From positions 1 to 13,919 of the forward strand of contig JAGCJE010000181.1 of the NCBI GenBank assembly GCA_017648225.1: a DNA stretch of 13,919 bases, given 5' to 3'. Shown piece after piece: positions 1-6,128 of the stretch (positions are counted from its first letter, which is position 1; each line of letters opens with the position of its first letter). The stretch is from Kiritimatiellia bacterium. GTDB taxonomy: Bacteria; Verrucomicrobiota; Kiritimatiellia; RFP12; UBA1067. The notes under the pieces were generated by a model. It was given only the letters and a program-made list of their open reading frames with translations. It did no database searches and was not told the DNA's origin. A program made the translations under genes and the position numbers.

Positions 1-2
1 AT

Positions 3-821
3 TCAAGAACGCACCACCTCGTTGATCGCGATAAGCTTCTTCCAGAGTTTCTCGACTTCCGAGAATTTAATCGCGTTTGCCGCATCGCTCTTGGCGATTT
101 TAGGATTCAGATGCGTCTCCATGAAAACGCCGTCTATGCCTGTCGCGACAGCCGCGCGCGCAAGAGCCGGCGCGTACTTTCCGTCGCCGCCCGAACCCGT
201 ACCGAGACCGCCCGGGCGCTGCACGGAGTGAGTCGCATCCATGATGACGGGGTAGCCGAGCTCGCGCATGATCAGCAGTGAGCGCATATCGGCTACAAGA
301 TTGCGGTAGCCGAACGAGGATCCACGCTCACAGAGAAGAATCTTCCTGTTTCCGGTCGATTCGATCTTGCGGATCACCTGGGCCATATCTTCGGGAGCCA
401 TGAACTGGCCCTTCTTGACATTGACCGCCGCACCAGTCTCTCCGGCCGCGACTACGAGATCGGTTTGGCGCGCGAGAAACGCGGGAATCTGGAGAATGTC
501 GCAAACCTCGGCCGCGCGTGCGCACTGCCAGGGCTCATGAACATCAGTAATGACGGGGACGTCAAACTTCTGACGGATCTCGGCAAGAATGTCAAGACCC
601 TCCTCAATCCCGGGACCGCGATACGAATCTACACTCGTACGGTTCGCCTTGTCGAAACTCGCCTTGAAAACGTAATTTACCTTGAGCTTCGCGGCAAGCG
701 CCGTAAGACGCCTGGCGAGATCAAGCGCCATCGCGCGGGACTCGATCACGCAAGGCCCGGCGATGAACGTAAGTTTACCGTCTCCGAAGACGACTCCTTT
801 ATCAATGCTTATCTTCTTCAT
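3..821 (-). CDS. kdsA: 3-deoxy-D-manno-octulosonate 8-phosphate synthase (KDO8P synthase), metal-dependent type
   Basis: Complete, 272 residues, ATG start and TGA stop just inside the window edge. The family condenses phosphoenolpyruvate with arabinose 5-phosphate to Kdo-8-phosphate in the cytoplasm, the first committed step of Kdo synthesis for LPS. Visible signatures are the GPCVIES motif near the N-terminus (Cys24), KASFDKANR (53-61), DVHEP (93-97), DATHSVQRPGG (195-205) and METHLNP (234-240). Cys24, His198, Glu235 and Asp246 have exactly the spacing of the four metal ligands known from the Aquifex aeolicus enzyme (C11, H185, E222, D233); the metal-independent E. coli type has Asn at the first position. 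I therefore infer the metal-dependent class. The gene follows the carboxypeptidase gene after 26 bases, has no Shine-Dalgarno, and has an extended -10 element directly before the ATG. Both genes serve the cell envelope. Confidence 0.96.
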   Translation of the reverse strand: MKKISIDKGVVFGDGKLTFIAGPCVIESRAMALDLARRLTALAAKLKVNYVFKASFDKANRTSVDSYRGPGIEEGLDILAEIRQKFDVPVITDVHEPWQCARAAEVCDILQIPAFLARQTDLVVAAGETGAAVNVKKGQFMAPEDMAQVIRKIESTGNRKILLCERGSSFGYRNLVADMRSLLIMRELGYPVIMDATHSVQRPGGLGTGSGGDGKYAPALARAAVATGIDGVFMETHLNPKIAKSDAANAIKFSEVEKLWKKLIAINEVVRS

Positions 822-828
822 TGTGTAT

Positions 829-837
829 ATTATAGCA
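829..837 (-). promoter_or_regulatory. Extended -10 promoter element for kdsA
   Basis: On the minus strand the bases read TGCTATAAT, a perfect -10 hexamer with the TG extension. Only seven bases separate it from the kdsA ATG at 821, so transcription would start at or next to the start codon. No good -35 hexamer lies 16-18 bases upstream, which suits an extended -10 promoter. No Shine-Dalgarno is present. The inferred result is a leaderless kdsA mRNA. Confidence 0.55.
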
Positions 838-847
838 AATTTTAAGG

Positions 848-1816
848 TTAAAAGGAGAGGGCATCAAGAGCATCGCCAAGTTTTTGACGGGCGGCATCAT
901 CTCGCTCCGCGGCCGAGTTGGAGCCCAACACGACCACGATCGCCCTTTTACCGCCGCGCTTGCCGGTAATTACGACGGAACTTCCGCCCGCATCGATATA
1001 ACCGGTCTTCAATCCGTCCGTCGCCTCCGATCCGTCGGGATTGATGACTTTAAGTTTGTCTTTCACCATCACGTTGTTGTGATTCACGAACCGTACGGCG
1101 CCCTGCATGGGAAGATCCAGTTCGCAGACTTTGAGAGACGTGTATTTCAAAATCTCCGGATGGGTCCTTATGAGAGCGCGCGCCATTACAGCGAGATCGC
1201 GGCAGGTTGAAACGTTGAAGTTGTCGGTCTCGGAACGCTTATAGGGCGGCAATCCGTTGGGGTTGTAAAACCTTGTTGAAGTCATGCCCAAGGAGCGCGC
1301 CTTATCGTTCATCCGCACGACAAAAGCCTCCATCGAGCCGGAACATTTTTCGGCAAGAAAAACGGCGGCGTCATTCGCGCTTTTAACCATGATCGCCTTG
1401 AGCATCGCATCGACGCTTACGGACTGGCCCAGCCTAAGCCCGATTGCACTCGGCTGACGCAGGTGCACGTCGCGTTTCGTCTTCATAGGCGAAGCGACAA
1501 CCTGATCGGTCAGCGAAAGACGCCCCGCCTTGATATCGTCAAGAACGAGAAACGCCGTCATGAGTTTCGTGACGCTCGCGGGGTAGGCGGGCGTGTCGAT
1601 ATTGCTGGCGAAAAGGATCCTCCCTGTAGCGGCATCGACCGAAATGGCTCCGACATACGGAGACCTCCGGTAGCGAGACTGGGCCGCAGGAACGGAATTT
1701 GGGCTCTGTACGGCACGTTGAACCGTTTTGCCCGTCTTACGCGGAGCGGCAACCGAAGATTCGGCAAGCGAAACGGAAAGCGCCGCCGCTAGCAGTATTC
1801 TTAAAAAGATTCTCAC
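848..1816 (-). CDS. Secreted D-alanyl-D-alanine carboxypeptidase (peptidase S11, PBP5/6-like)
   Basis: A 322-residue protein starting at GTG and overlapping the upstream stop by four bases (GTGA). It begins with a signal peptide: Arg at 2 and 6, a hydrophobic stretch to about 18, and a likely cleavage after Val-Ala-Ala near 24. The penicilloyl-serine transferase motifs are all present: Ser81-x-x-Lys84 (nucleophile and base), Ser146-Ala-Asn148, and Lys270-Thr-Gly272. S11 enzymes remove the terminal D-Ala from peptidoglycan pentapeptides in the periplasm. The chain ends soon after the catalytic domain, without the extra beta domain and amphipathic membrane anchor of classical PBP5, so it is probably soluble in the periplasm. 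Residues 25-50, rich in basic and small residues, form a linker. A beta-lactamase is unlikely given the S11-style SANDAA and LKTGYI contexts. Confidence 0.93.
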   Translation of the reverse strand: MRIFLRILLAAALSVSLAESSVAAPRKTGKTVQRAVQSPNSVPAAQSRYRRSPYVGAISVDAATGRILFASNIDTPAYPASVTKLMTAFLVLDDIKAGRLSLTDQVVASPMKTKRDVHLRQPSAIGLRLGQSVSVDAMLKAIMVKSANDAAVFLAEKCSGSMEAFVVRMNDKARSLGMTSTRFYNPNGLPPYKRSETDNFNVSTCRDLAVMARALIRTHPEILKYTSLKVCELDLPMQGAVRFVNHNNVMVKDKLKVINPDGSEATDGLKTGYIDAGGSSVVITGKRGGKRAIVVVLGSNSAAERDDAARQKLGDALDALSF

Positions 1817-2640
1817 TTTACCGTATGACGCGTAGCTTTAACGAGAGTTTTCCAAAGCGTGGCGGAATCCTTGGCCGCGAGAACGGCATCGAGATTATCC
1901 TTCTTTGAAAAAGACTGTATGATGCCGGACATAAGGCGGAGATAGAAAGCCGAAACGGCAACGGGAATCGCGGACAGGAAAACGACATGCACCTTTTCGC
2001 CGCCCCAGTCGATACCCTTTCTGGATACGCCCATCGCGAGCGTAAGACCACCGCCCTCGACGCCGCGAACATGAGGAAACGCCAGCGACCCGCCGATCGC
2101 GGTCGAAAGGACGCCCTCGCGGTTCATCGCCGCCGTAACGAGAGAATCGGCATTGCTGATGAATTTGTTGTCTTCCATCAGCTTTGCGAGAGCCGTGATC
2201 GCGCCTTCCGTAGTATCGGCATCAAGATCGGCGAGCATGAGCTCCTCGGCGCTGAAGCGCGAAATGCCGGTCTTCGGGTCGTCGCGGTCGTAACGGTCGG
2301 AAACGTTATGGGCGGCATCAGCCTCGGACGCGAAAAGAATGCGGCCGCAGCTCGAGCACGTAACGAGATGCTTGGCGAGACGGACCTGCTGGCTCTGGGC
2401 GATCGGCACCTGCATGCCGCAGACGGAGCAGCAGCCGTTCGACATCGCGGCCATAACGATATGACTCTTTTTGTAGAGACGCGAATAAAGACCCGCAACC
2501 TGAGGCTCCAGCTTGTCCTGAAGAGCCGCAATGGCGTCGTTGAGAGAATCGAGGTGACTGCCGTCACCGGTCTGATGGTGCTCGTCGCGGGTGAGAACCA
2601 GCTCCTGGAGCTGCTGAAGGTTGTTAAGTTGACTTTTCAT
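1813..2640 (-). CDS. Fusion of coiled-coil/C4 zinc ribbon to PTS EIIA (Fru/Ntr-type) domain
   Basis: 275 residues, ATG start three bases after the upstream stop. Residues 1-60 look helical and coiled-coil-prone (Leu/Gln-rich). Cys71-x-x-Cys74 and Cys95-x-x-Cys98 form a C4 zinc ribbon in a context (CxxCxM..P...CxxCGRIL) like the putative zinc-ribbon family Pfam names zf-RING_7. Residues from about 130 to the end resemble a PTS EIIA type-2 domain: a helical start, then TAIGGSLAFPHVRG with His190 where PtsN and FruA-type EIIA proteins carry the phospho-acceptor histidine, followed by the hydrophobic VHVVFLSAIP strand. No PTS permease or HPr is nearby, so a regulatory role of the PTS-Ntr kind is more likely than sugar transport. 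I do not recognise this domain combination as a named protein. The neighbouring DtxR-type regulator and carboxypeptidase are probably co-transcribed. Confidence 0.82.
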   Translation of the reverse strand: MKSQLNNLQQLQELVLTRDEHHQTGDGSHLDSLNDAIAALQDKLEPQVAGLYSRLYKKSHIVMAAMSNGCCSVCGMQVPIAQSQQVRLAKHLVTCSSCGRILFASEADAAHNVSDRYDRDDPKTGISRFSAEELMLADLDADTTEGAITALAKLMEDNKFISNADSLVTAAMNREGVLSTAIGGSLAFPHVRGVEGGGLTLAMGVSRKGIDWGGEKVHVVFLSAIPVAVSAFYLRLMSGIIQSFSKKDNLDAVLAAKDSATLWKTLVKATRHTVK

Positions 2641-2643
2641 ATC

Positions 2644-3015
2644 TTATGCGTTTCTTTCGGTATAGGTTCGTATTTTGTCCAATGTTTCTGCTGAGAGAAT
2701 GTGTTCCATCCGGCACGCGTCCTCGTCGGCCGTTTCGGGCTTGACGCCCAATCTTATGAGAAATGTTTTAAGAAGCTCATGACGCGCGAGAACGCTCTTC
2801 GCAAGACGCTCGCCTTTTTTGGTAAGTTCGATCGAGGAATAAGGCTCCTGATTCACGAGTTCAAGACCCTTGAGCTCGTGAAGAGCCTTGACGACGCTCG
2901 GCATTTTAACGCCGAGAGCTTTCGCGACGTCCCGTACGCAAGCGCTCCCCGTGTCCTTTATCAGGAGATGGATCGCCTCAAGGTAATCTTCAAGACTCTG
3001 TGTCATAGAACCCAT
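2644..3015 (-). CDS. DtxR/MntR-family metal-dependent transcriptional regulator
   Basis: 123 residues, with an N-terminal winged helix-turn-helix (about 6-70: SLEDYLEAIH, VRDVAKALGV, VVKALHELKG, LTKKGE) followed by a helical dimerisation/metal-binding segment (ARHELLKTFL, ACRMEHILS). There is no C-terminal SH3-like domain, so the overall size is MntR-like. Aligned by eye to B. subtilis MntR, Asp10, Glu13, His79, Glu104 and His105 match D8, E11, H77, E102 and H103, but Cys101 replaces E99. Cys at this place is typical of iron-sensing DtxR/IdeR, while Asp10 is MntR-like. Members repress metal uptake genes when loaded with Mn or Fe. The ATG at 3015 is chosen because GGGAG lies seven bases before it; the internal Met4 is too far from it. 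Three bases separate this gene from the upstream stop. Its targets are not visible. Confidence 0.9.
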   Translation of the reverse strand: MGSMTQSLEDYLEAIHLLIKDTGSACVRDVAKALGVKMPSVVKALHELKGLELVNQEPYSSIELTKKGERLAKSVLARHELLKTFLIRLGVKPETADEDACRMEHILSAETLDKIRTYTERNA

Positions 3016-3018
3016 CGA

Positions 3019-4089
3019 TCAACTCCCGAACGGACTCGTCTTTTTCATAAGGTGGGCGAATTTCACAGCCTCTATCGAGTCTTCAAGCTGCAGAGGGAAC
3101 GGCGCCGCCGTACGCACGGAATCATATACGGATTTCCAGAAGGCGCTCGGCCCGTGTAGAGTATCCTTAGGCAAGGACACTTCGCTCGTCACCACAGGAA
3201 TGTCTTCATGCATATCGTCCAGCGGCGGAGTCCTAACGCTGGAACGGCGGCGGGTAAACTTGTATTCGGGATCAACCACCGTCAATGTGCCTGTCGGAGA
3301 ATTCGCGTTTACGGAGAAAACTCCGAGTTCGCCGCGTATCATGAACGACGGCGCTCTGTTGGGAGCGAGCACTCCGCCGTTAAATTCGATGTCGGCCGAA
3401 ATCTGGGTGCGCGTTTTGAGGTTTACGTGCGCGTAATCTTCGGCGTCGCCGAGCGATGCGATACGCTTAAGTTCGCTCCACATCTGAATCGGCGGCTGGG
3501 GCAGAAGCTTGAGGGCCTGAAGAATCAGATCCGTCATCGCGTAATACGCGGCCCCGCCGCCGAGACGCTTAACCGTCTGCCAGTCGTCGCGGCGGATGAA
3601 ATCTTCACGCCTAAGACATATCTGGTAAATTTCGCCGAGACGGGAATCCGCCATCATCGTTTTGGCGAGAAGGAAGTCCGGCGCGAAAAGCCCGCGCTGA
3701 AGGACCAGAAGCCTGTTCTTGGCCTTGGTCGCCGCACCGCGCAGAAGCTGCGCATCGTCGAGCGTAAGCGCCATAGGCGACTCGAGAAGAGTCCAGCGGC
3801 CGCGCTCCAGCGACATGAGAGCATGCTTTACGTGATCGGAGGAGCATGTGGCGATATCGACCAGATCGATATCACGCTCGTCCAGCATATCGGAAAAACG
3901 GCGGAACATCTTGCAGTCCGGGAAATCACCTGCAATCATATCGCGTCGTTCTTTCAGAATGTCGCACGCGGCGACAACCTTGAAAAGCGCGGGGTGCGCT
4001 TTAAAAACGGGATAATGGCTCGAGAAAAACGAGCGTCCCAATCCGACTACTGCCACGCGCACCGGCGGGCGTTGGTATTCAAGCCTCAT
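3019..4089 (-). CDS. Gfo/Idh/MocA-family oxidoreductase-like protein with degenerate active site
   Basis: 356 residues, ATG start overlapping the nrdR stop by four bases (ATGA). The N-terminal third is a Rossmann NAD(P)-binding domain: VAVVGLGRS at 12-20, VVAACDI at 38-44, DLVDIAT at 75-81, and helix HVKHAL. The C-terminal part has the Gfo/Idh/MocA alpha/beta layout (SRLGEIYQI, GGGAAYYAMTD, a long sheet region). Active members carry a Glu-Lys-Pro motif and a GGGxxxDxGxHxxD motif. Here the first is Glu103-Ser104-Pro105, lacking the catalytic Lys, and the second has Tyr183 and Asp187 in place of the conserved Asp and His. Dinucleotide binding may remain while hydride transfer on a sugar is doubtful. 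A noncatalytic sensor or scaffold, or a diverged enzyme, are both possible. It sits between NrdR and a DtxR-type regulator in one packed unit. Confidence 0.85.
   Translation of the reverse strand: MRLEYQRPPVRVAVVGLGRSFFSSHYPVFKAHPALFKVVAACDILKERRDMIAGDFPDCKMFRRFSDMLDERDIDLVDIATCSSDHVKHALMSLERGRWTLLESPMALTLDDAQLLRGAATKAKNRLLVLQRGLFAPDFLLAKTMMADSRLGEIYQICLRREDFIRRDDWQTVKRLGGGAAYYAMTDLILQALKLLPQPPIQMWSELKRIASLGDAEDYAHVNLKTRTQISADIEFNGGVLAPNRAPSFMIRGELGVFSVNANSPTGTLTVVDPEYKFTRRRSSVRTPPLDDMHEDIPVVTSEVSLPKDTLHGPSAFWKSVYDSVRTAAPFPLQLEDSIEAVKFAHLMKKTSPFGS
3023..3027 (-). promoter_or_regulatory. Ribosome binding site deciding the DtxR-like start
   Basis: GGGAG on the minus strand, inside the last codons of the oxidoreductase gene and seven bases before the ATG at 3015. 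It supports that ATG over the second in-frame ATG at 3006. Confidence 0.65.
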
Positions 4090-4529
4090 TTCTTCACGAT
4101 CTCCGTTATGGCCGACAAGAATTGGGCTACGTCGGTGAAGCGTCTGTATACGCTGGCGAAACGTATATAGGCAACCTCATCGACCCTGTGAAGTTCCTCC
4201 ATCACAAGCTCTGCAATCGCTTCTGACTTGACCTCGTCGCCCTCGAGTCTCTCGACGACATGGTCGATCATCGTACGGATCTGCTCGTCGCTGACGGGGC
4301 GCTTTCCGCATGCGCGACGGATCGCCTTGTCGACCTTCGAGCGGTCGAACGGCTGACGGGACCCGTCGCTTTTTATAACGAGCACCTCATCGCGGTCGAT
4401 TTCCTCATAAGTGGTGAAGCGGTACCCGCAACAAAGACATTCGCGACGTCGGCGAATCGCGGCACCCTCGCGCGCCGTGCGCGAATCGAGCACCTTGTCG
4501 TTGTCTTTGGAGCATTTGGGGCACTTCAT
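4086..4529 (-). CDS. nrdR: Transcriptional repressor NrdR of ribonucleotide reductase genes
   Basis: 147 residues, close to the usual NrdR length. An N-terminal zinc ribbon (Cys3, Cys6, Cys31, Cys34, with the DSRTAREGAAIRRRREC context and CGYRFTTYE) is followed by an ATP-cone domain (about 48-138: VIKSDGSRQPFD, KVDKAIRRAC, EVAYIRFASVYRRF). NrdR senses ATP/dATP and represses ribonucleotide reductase genes by binding NrdR boxes. No nrd gene or NrdR box is visible in the window. The gene begins five bases after the rnfE stop, with a modest GGAAAG eight bases before the ATG, and overlaps the following gene by four bases. Confidence 0.97.
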   Translation of the reverse strand: MKCPKCSKDNDKVLDSRTAREGAAIRRRRECLCCGYRFTTYEEIDRDEVLVIKSDGSRQPFDRSKVDKAIRRACGKRPVSDEQIRTMIDHVVERLEGDEVKSEAIAELVMEELHRVDEVAYIRFASVYRRFTDVAQFLSAITEIVKK

Positions 4530-4534
4530 CTGTT

Positions 4535-5212
4535 TTACTTTCCGTTAGGACACATCGTGCAGTGACGGCAATCGAGATTGACGGGCAGCGGCGGCGGCGC
4601 ACCGTGGCGGCGCGCGTTCCATTCGCCCAGACGGTTTACAAGAGCGAGAAGAAGCCCGAGCGCTATAAAGCCGCCGGCGGGAAGAATCGCCAGGGTCACC
4701 GGAGAATCAAAAAGATTTTTAACCGCGATATCTCCCCAGACCGTGACGGAGCCGGAGCCTATCAGTTCGCGCACCGTGCCCACGAAGGAAAGAGCCAACG
4801 TGAATCCGAGTCCGGAGCCAAGCCCGTCGGCGAACGAAAGAACCACCCCGTTCTTGCTCGCAAACGCTTCGGCACGGCCAAGTATTATACAGTTGACGAC
4901 AATAAGGGGAATAAAGATTCCAAGAGATTCAGAAAGCGACGGCAAGAACGCCTTCATGAGAAGATCTACCGCCGTTACGAAAGTCGCGATGATGACGATA
5001 TAGCAGGGAATATGAACCGCCGGAGGAATCACCTTGCGCAAAGCCGAAACGAGAACGTTGGAGCAGATGAGAACGAACGTCGCCGCAAGACCCATGCCGA
5101 GCGAATTCTCAAGACTTGTCGTCACCGCCAATGTAGGACACAAACCCAGAACAAGCCGAAAAATCGGATTGTTCTTGAATATTCCATACCAAAAGGTTAA
5201 CAATGTTTTCAT
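4535..5212 (-). CDS. rnfE: Electron transport complex subunit RnfE (NqrD-like membrane protein) with Cys-rich tail
   Basis: 225 residues from the ATG at 5212. The open frame extends to a TTG at 5302, but those 30 residues resemble no RnfE N-terminus, while MKTLLTFWYGIFKNNPIF does. Six or so membrane segments are visible, with the hallmarks LGLCP (Cys25), NCIILGRAEAFA (Cys108), GTVREL and LPAGGFI. Cys25 and Cys108 correspond to the conserved cysteines that hold an intramembrane iron-sulfur cluster with the partner subunit in Rnf/Nqr complexes. The complex couples ferredoxin and NAD redox exchange to Na+ or H+ movement. Unusually, the tail carries Cys215-x-x-Cys218-x-x-Cys221 near the C-terminus, absent from the E. 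coli protein, and no other rnf gene is nearby. A promoter-like sequence precedes it, so it may start its own transcript. Confidence 0.93.
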   Translation of the reverse strand: MKTLLTFWYGIFKNNPIFRLVLGLCPTLAVTTSLENSLGMGLAATFVLICSNVLVSALRKVIPPAVHIPCYIVIIATFVTAVDLLMKAFLPSLSESLGIFIPLIVVNCIILGRAEAFASKNGVVLSFADGLGSGLGFTLALSFVGTVRELIGSGSVTVWGDIAVKNLFDSPVTLAILPAGGFIALGLLLALVNRLGEWNARRHGAPPPLPVNLDCRHCTMCPNGK

Positions 5213-5224
5213 AATAGTATCTTT

Positions 5225-5253
5225 ATTATACTTTTTTTTTGCCTCATGCGCAA
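5225..5253 (-). promoter_or_regulatory. Sigma-70-like promoter before rnfE
   Basis: Reading the minus strand: -35 TTGCGC (5253-5248), 17-base spacer containing a run of nine A, then a perfect -10 TATAAT (5230-5225). The expected start point is near 5218, only about six bases before the ATG at 5212, and no Shine-Dalgarno is present. It lies in the 86-base gap between ribF and rnfE and suggests a new transcription unit running from rnfE toward kdsA. Confidence 0.55.
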
Positions 5254-5298
5254 GCACGAAATGCATGAATGCAAAAACCGCGGATATATGCCGCAGGA

Positions 5299-6126
5299 TC
5301 AAAAAACTGACGCGCAGTCGGCGGCGATCTGAGTCTTCAACTCTTCGAAAGACGCAAATGTTCTCTCGGGCCTGACGAATCTGACGAACTCGACTTTCAA
5401 TTCCGAGCCCTCGTCAAGCCCAATTAACCCGGACGGACAGTCGCCTCTGAAATGAATCTCCAAAGTCTTCTCTTTCCACGCCGCTTCACCCATCGTCGGA
5501 GCGTATCCGAAATTGGCGATGGCCTTAATTCCAAATACAAGCACCTCGTAAACTCCGGCGGGCAGTACCGGCGGCGAATTCAGGATTTTCAAATTTACCG
5601 TCGGATAGCCAAGTTCACGCCCGATGCCTTTGCCGCGGACGATTCCGCCGGTCACCCTCCAGTTCCGACCGAGCATCCGGCTTACCGAATTCAAGTCACC
5701 TTTTTCAAGCGCCGCACGTATCCTCGTCGAGGAGATACGCTCTGCGTCAAGTTCCGCGTACGGAACGACCTCGACTTCAAATCCGCGAGCACGCAGAAAT
5801 TCCGCATCCCCTTTCGCGCCCGCCCCGAACCGCCAATCGGCACCGCAGCGGACTTTGGAATAAGATCTGATAAAATCGATAAACTTCTCGGGCGGCATCG
5901 AAGCGAGTTCAGAAGTGAAATCGAGAGCGATTACGTTCTTAACTCCGCACGACCTGATAAATTCCTCTTTCTCTGAATACGGCATGAGAAGCGAAGATGC
6001 CGATTCGGGACGAAGAATCGAGGACGGATGATTTTTGAAAGTGAGCGCCGCGTCGGCCCCCGCCAATATCCGGCGGTGACCTATATGGACGCCGTCGAAA
6101 AACCCTACCGCGACAACGCCCGGCAT
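5299..6126 (-). CDS. ribF: Bifunctional riboflavin kinase / FAD synthetase
   Basis: 275 residues, shorter than the usual roughly 310. The N-terminal FAD synthetase (nucleotidyltransferase) domain shows GFFDGVHIGH (8-17, with the HxGH motif), TFKNHP, DWRFGAGAKGD (97-107) and ISSTRIR (131-137). The C-terminal flavokinase domain starts near 155 with GxVxRGKGIGRELGYPTVNL-type residues (161-179), IANFGYAPT (203-211) and the catalytic-type Glu223 in TLEIHF. It converts riboflavin to FMN and FMN to FAD. The segment between HIGH and TFxxHP is about 11 residues, against about 22 in E. coli RibF, so one helix/strand unit is shortened. It starts two bases after the truB stop, completing the nusA-infB-rbfA-truB-ribF order. 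FMN and FAD supply would also serve an Rnf complex, but that link is generic. Confidence 0.95.
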   Translation of the reverse strand: MPGVVAVGFFDGVHIGHRRILAGADAALTFKNHPSSILRPESASSLLMPYSEKEEFIRSCGVKNVIALDFTSELASMPPEKFIDFIRSYSKVRCGADWRFGAGAKGDAEFLRARGFEVEVVPYAELDAERISSTRIRAALEKGDLNSVSRMLGRNWRVTGGIVRGKGIGRELGYPTVNLKILNSPPVLPAGVYEVLVFGIKAIANFGYAPTMGEAAWKEKTLEIHFRGDCPSGLIGLDEGSELKVEFVRFVRPERTFASFEELKTQIAADCASVF

Positions 6127-6128
6127 AA

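Noticed and set aside
3019..4089. Calling the gene a pseudogene because catalytic residues are missing
   Set aside because: The frame is full length, tightly coupled in an operon and has an intact fold pattern, so functional divergence is as likely as decay.
3208..4170. A 320-codon plus-strand open frame opposite the oxidoreductase
   Set aside because: Antisense shadow. The minus strand has a coherent Rossmann protein with coupled start and stop signals.
5278..5296. GCGG/CCGC inverted repeat near the ribF end as a terminator
   Set aside because: Only a four-base stem with an AT loop and no U-run on the minus strand. It also overlaps ribF coding sequence.
5213..5302. TTG at 5302 as rnfE start, overlapping the ribF stop
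   Set aside because: The added 30 residues are not RnfE-like, whereas the protein from the ATG at 5212 starts as the family does, and a promoter lies inside the extension.
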